Shown piece after piece: positions 40,820 to 50,900 of a stretch of DNA of 64,000 nt. The stretch's first letter is position 1, and the number at the start of each line of letters is the position of its first letter. Source of the stretch: Dehalococcoidia bacterium (GTDB lineage Bacteria; Chloroflexota; Dehalococcoidia; Tepidiformales; Tepidiformaceae); assembly GCA_020850615.1 (NCBI GenBank), contig JADZEI010000004.1, forward strand, positions 62,001-126,000, read 5' to 3'. A program made the translations under genes and the position numbers. The notes beneath the pieces were generated by a model. The model did no database searches. It was given only the letters and a program-made list of their open reading frames with translations, and was not told the DNA's origin.

Positions 40820-41929
40820 ATGACGCTCGAATTCGACGCCCGCATCACCCTCGGCCCGTTCACCTACGAGGCGGCCTTCGCGGCGTCGAACGAGATCGTT
40901 GTCCTCTTCGGCCACTCCGGCGCCGGCAAGAGCGTCTCCCTCCAGGCGATCGCCGGCCTCCGGCGCCCGCGTTCCGGCCGCATCGCCGTCGGCGGCCGCG
41001 TCGTCTTCGATAGCGCCGCCGGCATCGACCTCCCCCCGCAGGAGCGCCGCGTCGGCTACGTCGTTCAGGACCTCGCGCTCTTCCCGCACCTCACCGTCGC
41101 CCAGAACATCGCCTTCGGCATGGAGCCCGGCCACCGCCGCCGCGAGCGCATCGCCGAGCTCCTCGCGCTCCTCGGCCTCGATGGCTTCGAAGCCCGGCGG
41201 CCCGCCACCCTCAGCGGCGGCCAGCAGCAGCGCGTCGCCCTCGCCCGCGCCCTCGCCCGCGATGCCCACCTGCTCCTCCTCGACGAGCCGTTCAGCGCCC
41301 TCGACGAATCGCTCCGCTCCGGGCTCCGCCGCGAGCTCCTCCGCCTCCGCCGCGAGCTCGGCCTCACCATCGTCTTCGTCACCCACGACCTCCGCGAGGC
41401 CCACCTCCTCGCCGACCGCCTCGCCGTGTTCGATAACGGCCGCATCCTCCAGTTCGACGCCCGCGAGACCGTCTTCCGGCGGCCCGTTTCGCGCCGCGTG
41501 GCCTCGCTCACCGGCGTCGCGAACATCCTCCGCGGCACCGTGGTCGACGCCACCGCCGGCGGCGTGCTCGTCGATGTCGACGGCGCGCGCCTGCTCTGCG
41601 AAGGCGCCACCGCGCCCCGCGGCGCCACCGTCGACGTCGCCATCCGCGCCGAGCGCGTCAACCTCCGCCGCGGCGAGGGCGCCGGCCCCAACCAGTTCCC
41701 CGTCCGCATCATCGAGGAGTTCGCCTTCGGCTCGTCGCACACGCTCCGCCTCGCCCCCGCCGGCCCCGGCCCCGAGCTCGAGACCGAGCTCGCCGCCCGC
41801 CCCTACGAGGTCCTCGGCGTCGCCCAGCGCCGCGACTTCATCGCCGAGCTCCCCCCCGCCGACCTCCACGTCATGCCCGTCGCGCCGGGCGAAGCTCAGT
41901 ACGACAGCCGGCCCGCCACCACCGCATAG
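40820..41929 (+). CDS. ModC-like ABC transporter ATP-binding protein
   Basis: 369 residues: Walker A GHSGAGKS (about 31-38), signature LSGGQQQRVALARALA, Walker B LLLDEPFSALDE, and a C-terminal TOBE/MOP-like domain (VANILRGTVVDATAGGVLVDV). The subgroup resembles molybdate (ModC) and related oxyanion importers. There is no permease or binding protein gene nearby, so the assignment to molybdate is tentative. It starts four bases after the NrtR-like gene. Confidence 0.8.
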   Translation: MTLEFDARITLGPFTYEAAFAASNEIVVLFGHSGAGKSVSLQAIAGLRRPRSGRIAVGGRVVFDSAAGIDLPPQERRVGYVVQDLALFPHLTVAQNIAFGMEPGHRRRERIAELLALLGLDGFEARRPATLSGGQQQRVALARALARDAHLLLLDEPFSALDESLRSGLRRELLRLRRELGLTIVFVTHDLREAHLLADRLAVFDNGRILQFDARETVFRRPVSRRVASLTGVANILRGTVVDATAGGVLVDVDGARLLCEGATAPRGATVDVAIRAERVNLRRGEGAGPNQFPVRIIEEFAFGSSHTLRLAPAGPGPELETELAARPYEVLGVAQRRDFIAELPPADLHVMPVAPGEAQYDSRPATTA

Positions 41930-42528
41930 ACCGGGTCGCTCACGCCCGGGTCCGGGCTCAGGTCGTACACCTCCGACGGCCCGAACCGCTTCGAAAGCCG
42001 AAAGTACATCCGGACCAGCTCCGCGTGCCCGGCATCGTCCAGCATCTGCCACGCCGCGACCGCCTTCGTCGGAAAGCACCGGTTCGAGAACGTCACCGCG
42101 AACGGCGCACGCGCTCGCAGCACCCGCCCAACCTCCGCGAACACCTCGACCGGCCGCGTCAGGTACTGCACCGAGACCGTCACCACCGCCCCGCCGAACG
42201 CGCCGTCGTCGAACGGCAGCTCCGCCTCGCGGTTCAGGTCCTGCACCACCCAGTGGGCAAGCTGCGCGTTCGCAGCCAGCTCCTCCGCGTTCATCCCCAG
42301 GCCCGTCACGCTCGCGTACCGTCCATCGTCCGGCAGATGCGAGACCCAGCTCGACATCAGGTCCAGGATGCACTCGCCCCGCGGCAACAGGTCGCCGTAG
42401 AACCGCCGCACCGCCTCGATCGCCGCATCATCGATGTGCGTCACCATCCGCGGCACACGGTAGAACTCCGCATCGTCCGCCTCGTCGTACCGTCGGAAGT
42501 GCTGCGGCTGCAGCGGCGATTCGGCCAT
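41896..42528 (-). CDS. SAM-dependent methyltransferase-like protein
   Basis: 210 residues with RVPRMVTHIDDAAIEAVRRF, then a methyltransferase-like fold: CILDLMSSWVSHLP replaces the usual glycine-rich motif I, VTGLGMNAEELAANA is the acidic-loop region, and LPFDDGAFGGAVVTVSVQYLT is motif IV. The atypical motif I is seen in a group of plant/bacterial methyltransferase-like proteins. ATG 42528 is used; the frame upstream runs antisense to the next gene. Its 3' end overlaps the converging ATPase gene by 34 bases. Confidence 0.8.
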   Translation of the reverse strand: MAESPLQPQHFRRYDEADDAEFYRVPRMVTHIDDAAIEAVRRFYGDLLPRGECILDLMSSWVSHLPDDGRYASVTGLGMNAEELAANAQLAHWVVQDLNREAELPFDDGAFGGAVVTVSVQYLTRPVEVFAEVGRVLRARAPFAVTFSNRCFPTKAVAAWQMLDDAGHAELVRMYFRLSKRFGPSEVYDLSPDPGVSDPVYAVVAGRLSY

Positions 42529-42667
42529 CGTCGCCGCATCCTGCCCCGCGCGACGACCGCACGCAACGCCAGCCCCCTCGCTTGCCGCCCTCCCGCCCTT
42601 CGCGGACAATGCCGAAGCACATTCGCCTCCTTCCACGGCGGCGCGACCACGAAAGGGACTCCACCCC

Positions 42668-43831
42668 ATGGCCATCAACCTCGGTGACGACGCGAACGAA
42701 GCAGCCTGGCGCAAGGAAGTGCGCGCGTTCATTGACGCCGAAGCCCCGCCCGAGCTCTTCAAGGCCGCGTCCGAGGAAGGCGGCCTCTTCGCCCGCATGG
42801 GCGCCCTCAAGGACTGGCGCGAGCGTGTCGCCAGGAAGGGCTGGGTCGCCCCCGCCTGGCCGAAGAAGTACGGCGGCGCCGACATGTCCACCGTCGAGCA
42901 ATTCATCCTCAACGAGGAGTTCGCTGAGGCCGGCGTCCCCGCCAACGTCGGCGGTTTCGGCGTCATGATGATCGGCCCTACCATCATCGAGCACGGCACC
43001 GAAGAGCAGAAGGAAACCCACCTCGGCGGCATCCTTCGCGGCGAAGTCATCTGGTGCCAGGGCTATAGCGAACCCGGCGCCGGCTCCGACCTCGCCGCCC
43101 TCCAGACCCGCGCCATCCGCGACGGCGACGACTACGTCATCAACGGCCAGAAGATCTGGACCACCGGCGCTCAGTTCTCCGACTGGATGTATATGCTCGT
43201 CCGCACCGACCCGGACGCGCCCAAGCATCGCGGCATCACCTACCTCCTCGTCGACATGCACGCCCCGGGCGTCACCGTCCGCCCGCTGACCACGCTCGCC
43301 GGCACCCAGACCTTCAACGAAGTCTTCTTCGAAGATGTCCGCGTCCCCGTGCGCAACCGCATCGGCGAAGAGAACCGCGGCTGGTACGTCGGCACCACCA
43401 CCCTCGACTTCGAGCGCAGCTCCATCGGCAGCGCAATCGGCACCCGCAAGCAGCTCGAAGGCCTGATGCGCCAGGCCAAGAGCGCCGACCGCCCCGAGGC
43501 CTCCTTCGATCGCAACCCCAAGGTGAAGCACGAGTTCGCCGACCGCTGGATCGAGTGCGAAGTCGCCAAGATGCTGAGCTACCGCGTCGTCAGCATGCAG
43601 GCGAACAACCTCATCCCGAACTACGAAGCCAGCATGTGCAAGATGTACTCGAGCGAGATGCAGCAGCGCATCGCCGCCCTCTCCATGCACCTCTACGGCA
43701 TGCACGGCAACGTCCGCAACCGCAGCTCCATGGGCTACATGTCGGCCGTCTCCTCCACCATCGCCGGCGGCACCACCGAGATCCAGAAGGGCATTATCGC
43801 CACCCGCGGCCTCGGCCTCCCGCGCGGCTAA
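42668..43831 (+). CDS. Acyl-CoA dehydrogenase family protein
   Basis: 387 residues: CQGYSEPGAGSDLAALQTRA and YVINGQKIWTTGAQ (flavin/substrate loops), FFEDVRVPVRNRIGEENRGW, and the C-terminal SSTIAGGTTEIQKGIIATRG. It oxidises an acyl-CoA and passes electrons to ETF. The large-type length and RFPN-like insert (ASFDRNPKVKHEFADRWIEC) resemble bile-acid/steroid side-chain or cyclic acyl-CoA dehydrogenases, but no partner defines the substrate. AAAGGGA precedes the ATG. Confidence 0.95.
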   Translation: MAINLGDDANEAAWRKEVRAFIDAEAPPELFKAASEEGGLFARMGALKDWRERVARKGWVAPAWPKKYGGADMSTVEQFILNEEFAEAGVPANVGGFGVMMIGPTIIEHGTEEQKETHLGGILRGEVIWCQGYSEPGAGSDLAALQTRAIRDGDDYVINGQKIWTTGAQFSDWMYMLVRTDPDAPKHRGITYLLVDMHAPGVTVRPLTTLAGTQTFNEVFFEDVRVPVRNRIGEENRGWYVGTTTLDFERSSIGSAIGTRKQLEGLMRQAKSADRPEASFDRNPKVKHEFADRWIECEVAKMLSYRVVSMQANNLIPNYEASMCKMYSSEMQQRIAALSMHLYGMHGNVRNRSSMGYMSAVSSTIAGGTTEIQKGIIATRGLGLPRG

Positions 43832-43869
43832 ACCCAAGTCCACCGCCACCCGCGGCCGCCTGCCCGGCG

Positions 43870-43875
43870 TATACT
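43870..43875 (+). promoter_or_regulatory. -10 element, leaderless start of aspartyl-protease-like gene
   Basis: TATACT ends six bases before ATG 43882; no ribosome site. Confidence 0.6.
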
Positions 43876-43881
43876 GGGGTC

Positions 43882-44355
43882 ATGACCCAGGTACACGAGC
43901 AGGCGGCCGTTCTGCTTCCGGTAGCGGGGAAGCCACGCATGGGCAAGGTCCACACCAGCGTCACCATCACCAACAACCGGGACGAGATCCTCGCTCAGCA
44001 TGGCCTGCTGCCAGCTGCGGAGGTCCGGACGATCACGCTGGAGCGCATCCTCATCGACACCGGCGCGGACACCCTCTGTCTCCCGCAGAGCCTGGTCGAC
44101 CAGCTCGGGCTGGGGGTGCGCGACCGGCTCGTCGTCTCGACCGCCAACGGCATCACCGAGATGAACATCCACAGCGACGCCCACATCGCCATCCTCGGCC
44201 GCGACTCCGTCTTCGATTGCATCGCCCTCCCGGATGGCTCGGACCCGCTCCTCGGCGTCATCCCCATGGAATGGCTCGGCCTCGAACCCGACCTCGCCAA
44301 CCAGGTCCTCCGCGTCCTCCCCCGCACGAAGACGTCCACCCACCTGCACGCCTGA
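43882..44355 (+). CDS. Retropepsin-like aspartyl protease domain protein
   Basis: 157 residues. One aspartyl-protease motif ILIDTGADTLCLP (about 54-66) is followed by TEMNIHSDAHIAILG and a LLGVIPMEWLGL flap-like and LLG segment, the pattern of clan AA (retropepsin/DUF) proteins that act as dimers. No signal peptide, so cytoplasmic. Function unknown; families like this are often stress or toxin-antitoxin linked, with no such partner here. A leaderless promoter signal is present. Confidence 0.82.
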   Translation: MTQVHEQAAVLLPVAGKPRMGKVHTSVTITNNRDEILAQHGLLPAAEVRTITLERILIDTGADTLCLPQSLVDQLGLGVRDRLVVSTANGITEMNIHSDAHIAILGRDSVFDCIALPDGSDPLLGVIPMEWLGLEPDLANQVLRVLPRTKTSTHLHA

Positions 44356-44455
44356 CCTACAGCACGCGCGTCACTTTGACGCGCCACACCGGCGCTCCTA
44401 TGGTTGCGAATCGCCGGCGCCTGCCGCCGCGCGAATCCAGCACCGGATGGGACGA

Positions 44456-45664
44456 ATGGCTGCACCCCTGGACGGGATCAAAGTCCTCGAAGTCGCGAAC
44501 TGGCTCGCCGGCCCCAGCTGCGCCGCCCTCCTCGCCGACCTTGGCGCCGACGTGGTCAAGGTCGAACCGCCACAGGGCGACGCCTACCGCCACCTCCTCA
44601 TGCTCGCCGCCGGCTACCAGTACGACTTCGAGGCCTGCTACGGCTTCGAGCTCGACAACCGCGGCAAACGCTCCGTCACCCTCGACCTCGACCGCCCGGA
44701 CGCCCAGGACGTGCTGCTCCGCCTCGCCGGCTGGGCCGACATCGTCATCACGAACCTCGTCCCCGAACGCCGCGCGAAGTACGGGTTCTCGGTCGACGCC
44801 GTCCACGCCGCTAACCCGCGCGCGATCTACGCCTCCGTCACCGGCTACGGCTCCACCGGCGACGACCAGGACCGCCCCGGCTGGGACATCACCAGCTTCT
44901 GGGCCCGCTCCGGCATCATGAGCGTCATCGGCGAACCCGACGCACCGCCCCCGACCTGTCGCGGCGGCCAGGGCGACCACACCACCGGCCTGAACCTGCT
45001 CGCCGCCATCCTCGTCGCGCTCCGCGTCCGCGACCAGACCGGCGAAGGCCAGTTCGTCGACGTCACCCTTCAGCGCACCGGGCTCTGGACCATCGGCCTC
45101 GATGTGCAGTCCTCGATCATCTCGCACGAACAGCCCCGCCGGAAGAGCCGCAAGCAGCCCACCAGCCCCATCACCAACACCTATCTCTGCAGCGACGGGC
45201 GCTGGATCTTCATCATGATGCCCACCCCCGAGTACTGGCCCCGCTTCTGCACCCTCCTCGGCCGCGACGACTGGCTCGCCGACGAGCGCTTCGCCACGCC
45301 CTACGGCCGCCGCGACCACTCGGCCGAGCTCACCGCCGCCGTCAGCGAAGCCTTCGCGTCGAAGCCCTACGCCGAGTGGGCGCGCATCCTCGACGAAGCC
45401 CGCATGATCTTCGCCCCCGTGCAGAACATCACCGACGCCATCGAAGATCCGCAGCTCCGCGCCATCGGCGCCTTCACGAAGATCGAGCACCCCCAACTCG
45501 GCACCTTCGAAACCCTCGACACGCCCTTCACCGTCCGCGGCGCCGACATCGGAGCCCGCGGCCCCGCCCCCGCCATCGGCGAACACACCTTCACCGTCCT
45601 CGAAGACATCGGCCTCACCCCCGACGAAATCGCCACCCACGCCGCCAACGGCGCCTTCGGCTAA
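44456..45664 (+). CDS. CaiB/BaiF family (class III) CoA transferase
   Basis: 402 residues from ATG 44456: PLDGIKVLEVANWLAGPSCA, LADLGADVVKVEPPQGD, DNRGKRSVTLDLDRP, and catalytic Asp in GGQGDHTTGLNLLAA, which forms the acyl anhydride intermediate. It moves CoA between carboxylic acids (carnitine, bile acid, oxalate or aromatic acids in relatives). An in-frame ATG nine bases earlier is an alternative start. The acyl-CoA dehydrogenase two genes upstream is a plausible pathway partner. Confidence 0.93.
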   Translation: MAAPLDGIKVLEVANWLAGPSCAALLADLGADVVKVEPPQGDAYRHLLMLAAGYQYDFEACYGFELDNRGKRSVTLDLDRPDAQDVLLRLAGWADIVITNLVPERRAKYGFSVDAVHAANPRAIYASVTGYGSTGDDQDRPGWDITSFWARSGIMSVIGEPDAPPPTCRGGQGDHTTGLNLLAAILVALRVRDQTGEGQFVDVTLQRTGLWTIGLDVQSSIISHEQPRRKSRKQPTSPITNTYLCSDGRWIFIMMPTPEYWPRFCTLLGRDDWLADERFATPYGRRDHSAELTAAVSEAFASKPYAEWARILDEARMIFAPVQNITDAIEDPQLRAIGAFTKIEHPQLGTFETLDTPFTVRGADIGARGPAPAIGEHTFTVLEDIGLTPDEIATHAANGAFG

Positions 45665-45755
45665 CCACGCGCCGGGACCCGTGGCGAAGCCGTAGTCGCG
45701 GAGCATCGGCTCCGCGGCCCCCAGTACCATGCCTCGCGGTAGCCCGCCACCACGT
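45665..45755. repeat. Diverged fragment of the interspersed repeat
   Basis: Short block between the CoA transferase and LLM genes with GCATCGGCTCCGCGGCCCCC and ATGCCTCGCGGTAGCCCGCC, resembling the ATGCCCCGCGGCAGCC part of the repeat family. Only partial similarity. Confidence 0.45.
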
Positions 45756-45772
45756 CCCACAGGAGGCACCCC

Positions 45773-46762
45773 ATGCGCTTCGGACTCGTCTACGACTTCC
45801 GCAACCCCGCCGCCTGGCGGAAGCCCTGGCCCGAGGTCTACCAAGGCCTGCTCCAGCAGGTCACCTACGCCGAGGAGCTCGGCTACGACTCCATCTGGCT
45901 CACCGAACACCACTTCGTCGAAGACGGCTACACCCCCTCGCCCGTCCCGATCATGGCTGCCATCGCCGCCCGCACACGGCGCGTCGAGATCAGCACCGAC
46001 ATCCTTATCCTGCCGCTCTACCACCCCGTGAAGCTCGCCGAAGACATCGCCACCATCGACATCATCTCGAACGGCCGCGTCATGCTCGGCGTCGGCTCCG
46101 GCTACCGCGACGAAGAGTTCGCCGCCTTCGGCACCAGCCGCAAGGAGCGCGGCTCCCGCATGGAAGAAGGCGTCGCCGTCCTGCGCGGCTGCTGGGGCGA
46201 TGCGCCGTTCTCCTTCTCCGGCCGGCACTACCAGCTCGACAGCATCGATGTGGTCCCGAAGCCCGTGCAGCGTCCCCACCCGCCGCTCTGGATGGCCGCG
46301 ACCGCCGAGCCCGCAGCCCGCCGCGCCGCCCGCCTCGGGCTCCACCTGCTCCCCCAGGCCGACCGCGCCGGCGGCTACGATGCCTGGCTCGACGAGCTCG
46401 CAAAGCACGGCCGCGACCCCCGCGACTACCGCATCGGCATGATCAAGGCCTGGTTCGTGAGCGCCCAGGGCCGCGACGACGCCGTCTGGCACGAAGCCCG
46501 CGAACGCGAACGCTACCGCGCCGGCACCCACGCCCCCTGGCTCCGCGCCGGCTACATCCAGCCCGGCCCCGGCATCGTGCCCATCGACCAGAGCTACATG
46601 GTCGGCACCCCCGCCGAGGTGATCCGGCTCATCGACGCCCAGGCGAAGGAGCTCCCACTCACCGACATCATCGGCTGGGCCACCCCACCGGGCATGGACC
46701 CCCAGACCATGAATCCCTACCTCGAACGCTTCGCCCGCGAGGTCATGCCCCACTTCCGGTAG
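45773..46762 (+). CDS. LLM class flavin-dependent oxidoreductase
   Basis: 329-residue bacterial-luciferase-family monooxygenase: MRFGLVYDFRNP, SIWLTEHHFVEDGYTPSPV, LILPLYHPVKLAEDIATID, LGVGSGYRDEEFAAFG, PPLWMAATAEPAARRAARLG. The TEHHF motif is typical of flavin-type luciferase homologues rather than the F420 group. AGGAGG precedes the ATG. Possibly an oxygenase in the neighbouring acyl-CoA/aromatic pathway; substrate unknown. Confidence 0.93.
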   Translation: MRFGLVYDFRNPAAWRKPWPEVYQGLLQQVTYAEELGYDSIWLTEHHFVEDGYTPSPVPIMAAIAARTRRVEISTDILILPLYHPVKLAEDIATIDIISNGRVMLGVGSGYRDEEFAAFGTSRKERGSRMEEGVAVLRGCWGDAPFSFSGRHYQLDSIDVVPKPVQRPHPPLWMAATAEPAARRAARLGLHLLPQADRAGGYDAWLDELAKHGRDPRDYRIGMIKAWFVSAQGRDDAVWHEARERERYRAGTHAPWLRAGYIQPGPGIVPIDQSYMVGTPAEVIRLIDAQAKELPLTDIIGWATPPGMDPQTMNPYLERFAREVMPHFR

Positions 46763-46803
46763 GACCGGTTGCCGCAGATACCCCGCCCGGCCTGCACGCC
46801 CAA

Positions 46804-46832
46804 CTCCCCGCTCGCCGCGTGCGAGCGGGGAG
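46804..46832. terminator. Hairpin between converging LLM and MaoC genes
   Basis: 11-bp perfect stem CTCCCCGCTCG/CGAGCGGGGAG with a 7-base loop. No U-run, so efficiency is uncertain; it sits where both transcripts must end. Confidence 0.55.
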
Positions 46833-46847
46833 CTCCGCGCGACACTC

Positions 46848-47270
46848 TCACCCGCGGGACGGCAGGCTCACCTGCACCGACCCCCGCACCGATGGCCCAT
46901 CCGGCGCGACCGTCGCAACTTCGACCTCAACCACGTTCTGGCCGTCTTCCTGGCGCTTGTCCACCACGGTGCCGGTCAGCACCAGCCCGACGCCCGCCGG
47001 GTCCGGCCGCTTGTACGCCACCCGGATCGTCCGGAACGTCGCCTCCGGCCCGGCCCAGTCGGTCACGAACTGCTGCAGCCACGCCACCTTCAGCAACCCC
47101 GGCACGATGATCCCCGAGAAGCCCGCGCTCGCCACCGGGATGCGCTCCGGCGTGGGCGGCGGCTCGCCTTCCCGCGTGAAGAACGCCGTCGCGACCTCCT
47201 CGCTCGGCATCCGCTCCACCCCCGGCAGCTCGTCGCCGACATTCACGTCTTCGAAGTATCGCGTGCTCAT
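46848..47270 (-). CDS. MaoC-like hotdog dehydratase/hydratase
   Basis: 140-residue hotdog protein: YFEDVNVGDELPGVERMPS, AGFSGIIVPGLLKVAWLQQF (substrate helix) and ATFRTIRVAYKRPDPAGVGL. It overlaps the upstream FAS1-like gene by four bases; together they look like the two halves of a MaoC-type (3R)-hydroxyacyl-CoA dehydratase, as in mycobacterial HadAB pairs. The catalytic Asp/His dyad of the R-hydratase is not obvious in this half. Confidence 0.85.
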   Translation of the reverse strand: MSTRYFEDVNVGDELPGVERMPSEEVATAFFTREGEPPPTPERIPVASAGFSGIIVPGLLKVAWLQQFVTDWAGPEATFRTIRVAYKRPDPAGVGLVLTGTVVDKRQEDGQNVVEVEVATVAPDGPSVRGSVQVSLPSRG

Positions 47271-47737
47271 GATGCCGCCTCCGCACCCTTCGGGTCGTAC
47301 TGCGTCACGGTATGCGACGTCTCCGCGACGAGCTCGCCCGCCGCGTCCCGGTATTCCGTGCGCACCAGCACCAGGATCGTGCGCCCGAATCGGCCCCCGA
47401 GCCGCTCTCGCAGGTCCGCCACCGAATGCGTCGCTGTCAGCTCCTCGCCGACTTTGAACGGCCGGTGCACCGTCCACTCGCTCTGCGTGAGCACCCCCGT
47501 CGGGAGCACCCGCGGCACAGCGCCGTCCGGCAGCCCCACCGTCGGTCGCGGTTCGAGGATCGCCAGCGCCCACGGGCCTGCCTGCCCGCTCTCCTCCGAC
47601 CACTTCGGGTCCGTGTCGTGCAGCGCTTCGCGCACCTGGCGCACGTCCGAAGCCTTGAGCACGTGCACCACCGGCACCGACTTCACACCGATCAGCGACC
47701 GGTGCTCCTCGGTAATCAGGCTCTGTTCCGGGTCCAT
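47267..47737 (-). CDS. FAS1-like (MaoC N-terminal) dehydratase subunit
   Basis: 156-residue hotdog protein of the FAS1_DH_region family: HRSLIGVKSVPVVHVLKASDVRQ at the start, then QSEWTVHRPFKVGEELTATHSV and ILVLVRTEYRDAAGELVAETSHTVTQ. GGAGGC precedes ATG 47737 and its TGA overlaps the MaoC start, implying a heterodimer. Likely acts on hydroxyacyl or enoyl-CoA, fitting the acyl-CoA genes nearby. Confidence 0.85.
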   Translation of the reverse strand: MDPEQSLITEEHRSLIGVKSVPVVHVLKASDVRQVREALHDTDPKWSEESGQAGPWALAILEPRPTVGLPDGAVPRVLPTGVLTQSEWTVHRPFKVGEELTATHSVADLRERLGGRFGRTILVLVRTEYRDAAGELVAETSHTVTQYDPKGAEAAS

Positions 47738-47984
47738 TCGCGCCTCCGACCTCCCGCATCTCGCGCGTGCCGCCGGCCGCGCGGACCAACCTGCGCGTAG
47801 TATGGCCGCGCCCGCCCCAGCACGCGACCTTACAAACGCCCCGCCTTTCTGCGGAACCCAATCCCCGGCGTCGAATGCAAATACAGATTAGGCCCATCCG
47901 GCGTAGGGTGAGCGGGTCACACGGCGCTGCCCGCGGGAACGACACCAGCGGATAGTGTCCGATGACAGGTGCGGGAGGTACGTC

Positions 47985-50900
47985 ATGGCGGGGAACAGGG
48001 GCGAGCGTCGGCCGGGCGGGTTTCGAGCGAGCCTCCAGGCCCAGCACTGGTTCGTCAAGACCATCCTCTTCGTAGTTGTCTTTGTCGTTGCCTCCCCCCT
48101 GCTCGTCGCCTTCTCCGTCGCGCTGTTCGACCCGTTCGGACCGTTCGGCCCCCTGCTGGTCTTCGGCGGCGCCATCATGCTCGGCATCTGGTTCCTCTCC
48201 AGCAGCGATAGCGGCGATAGCGACGCCGAAACCCCCGGCGTCGGGCTTCCCCCGCCGCCGGGCCGCGAACGCCCGGCCCGCCCCCCGCGGTACTGCACCG
48301 CGTGCGGAGCCGCGTTCGACGCCGGGCGCCAGCTCTGCCCGGCCTGCGGCGAAGCCTGGGAACGGCAGCCCGTCACCGTCGCCTACCTCGCCGACGTCCT
48401 GAACGACCTCGCCTGGTTCCGCCACTCCCGGCTCATCAACGAAGATGAGTACGAGCGCCTCCGCGCCCATTACGAAGCCCGCCTCAACGCCATCCGCCCC
48501 GAACCCACACGCGCACCCGAACCAGAACCGGCCCGCGCCCCCGAACCCGAGCCGGAGCCCACGCCGGTACCCCAACCCGCGCCCGCACGCCCAACTCCGC
48601 CACCGCCCCCCTGGCACGCCACGCCACCGCCACCACCACCCACGTCCCCACCCGTGGCAGGCATGCCGCCACCACCGCCCGCGTCCCCGCCCGTCGCGGG
48701 CATGCCGCCGCCACCCCAGCCCACCTCCCATCCCCTCCCGCGGCCACCCGAGCTGCGGCACGCGCCCGTCGCGCCCATCGCCCGCCCCGAAATCCCGCCC
48801 TCTCCGCCCGGCCCCACCATCGGCGACATGGGCCGCACCGTCATCGGCTGGGCCGCCGAACGCCAGGCCGACATCCTCCTCTACGTCGGCGCCTTCCTCC
48901 TCTCTGTCGCCGCGATCATCTTCGTCGCCTACCAGGGCGGCGCCGTCAGCGGCGAAGTCCGCTTCGCCATCCTCACCGCCTACGCGGGCGGCTTCCTCTC
49001 CTTCGGCCTGCTCCTCCACCGCTGGGAGCGCGTGAAAGAAGCCGGCCCCGTCTTCCTCGCCCTCGGTGCCATCCTCGTCCCCGTCGACTTCATCGCACTC
49101 CGCACCCAGGTCCTCTCCGAAGACCAGCTCCCGCTCGATGTCCTCTGGCTCACCGGCTCCGCCGCCACCTCCGCCCTCTACTTCGTGCTCGCCCTCCGCG
49201 GCTACGGCCGCTGGTACGCCGCCCCTGGCGTCCCCGCCGCCATCGTCGCCTGGGGCTCGCTCGGCTCCGTCCTCGGCCTGCCCATCGAGTGGTTCGACCC
49301 CTGGTTCGCCGCGCTCGCATCAGCGCTTTATGTCGCGGCACTCGCCCTCCAGCCCCGCTGGCCCATCCTCCGCCTCGTCCTGCCGCTCGCCCTCGTGATG
49401 GGCCTCGCCGCCATCGCCTTCACCCACGTCGCGATGCTCGCCGGCGATGCCGGCAACTTCGCGCTGCCCACCGCCTACGCCCTTGCGACCGCCGGCATGG
49501 CAGCTGGCCTGCGCTGGGCCAGGCCCGTGCCTGCGCTCGCGTCCGTCCCCGCGCTCGCCGGACTCACCGCCGCCACCACCGCCTGGGCCATCGCCGACCC
49601 CGCCCCCGAGTGGATGCCGCTCTTCGCCGGCGCCACCGGCCTCGGCTACCTCGTCCTCGCCCACCTCGACCGCCCGGACCGCGCACGCGCCTGGGCCACG
49701 CTGCCGCTCGGCCTCCTGGCCGGCGCCGTCATCGTCACCCACGCCCTCGTCCTCGAAGAGGGCGCCGCCCGCGGGCCGCTTCCCGCCGCCTACGGGCTCG
49801 CGCTCGTCGGCGCCGCCGCGGCCTACGCGCGCTGGCGCTGGGCCGAGGCCGCCGCCGTCCTGCCACCCCTCACCGCCGTGGCCGCCCTCACCGCCTCCTG
49901 GGCCATCGCCGACCCCGGCGTGAGCTGGTACGGCGCCTTCGCCGCCATCGCGGTCGCCGGCTACCTCGCCCTCGCCCTCTTCGACCTCCCGGAGCGCCGC
50001 ATCGACTGGCGCGCGCCCGCCATCGCATCCGCGCTCGTTGTGCCCGCCGCCGCCCACGCCGGTCAGGCCGCGCCGGACGCCACCCGCCTCGCCCTCCCGG
50101 CCAGCTACGCCCTCGTCGCCGCGCTCTCGGCGCTCGCCTTCGCCCGCTGGCGCTGGCAGTGGCGCGTCCCGCCCGCGGGGCTTCCCGCCATGGCCGGGGC
50201 CACCGCCCTCACCGCCGCCTGGGCCCAATGGGAGACGCCCGTCGAGTGGTACGGCGCCTTCGCCGCCGGCACCGGCCTCGGCTACCTTCTGCTCGCCCAC
50301 TTCGAACCCGGGCCGTACACGCGCGCCTGGGCCGCCGCGGCCCTCGCCTTCGCCGCAGCCGGCCTCGCTGCGGCCCACGCCACCGCGTTCGAACCCGGCG
50401 TGATGCGCGCCGCCCTCCCCGCGACCTACGGCGTCGCCACCATCGGCATCGCCGCCGTCTTCGCCCGCTGGCGCTGGCAGTTGGTCGAACCGCCCGCGCT
50501 CCTCCCCGCCACCGTCGCGACCGGCGCCATCGCCACCACCTGGGCCGCCTGGGACCTCGCCCCCGAGTGGTGGAGCTCCTTCGCCGCTGCGGCGGCCCTC
50601 GGCTACCTCGCCATTGCCCACTTCGACCCCATCCGGCCGCCCCGCAGCTGGGCCGCCGCCGCGCTCGTGGCCGGGTTTGGCGCCGTCCTCGCCACCCACG
50701 CCCTCATCGCCCGCGAAGACGCCACCCGCGCAGCCCTCCCGGCCGTCTACGCCGTCGCCACCGTGGGCATCGCCGCCGCCTTCGCCCGCTGGCGCTGGCA
50801 GTGGGTCGAGCCGCCCGCGCTCCTGCCGGCCACCGTCGCGACCGGCGCCATCGCCACTGGCTGGGCCGCCTGGGACCTCGCCCCCGAGTGGTGGGGCTGC

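Noticed and set aside
44357-46753. Minus-strand frame of 798 codons opposite CoA transferase and LLM genes
   Set aside because: Gly/Ala/Glu-rich composition typical of antisense reading; sense frames match known families end to end.
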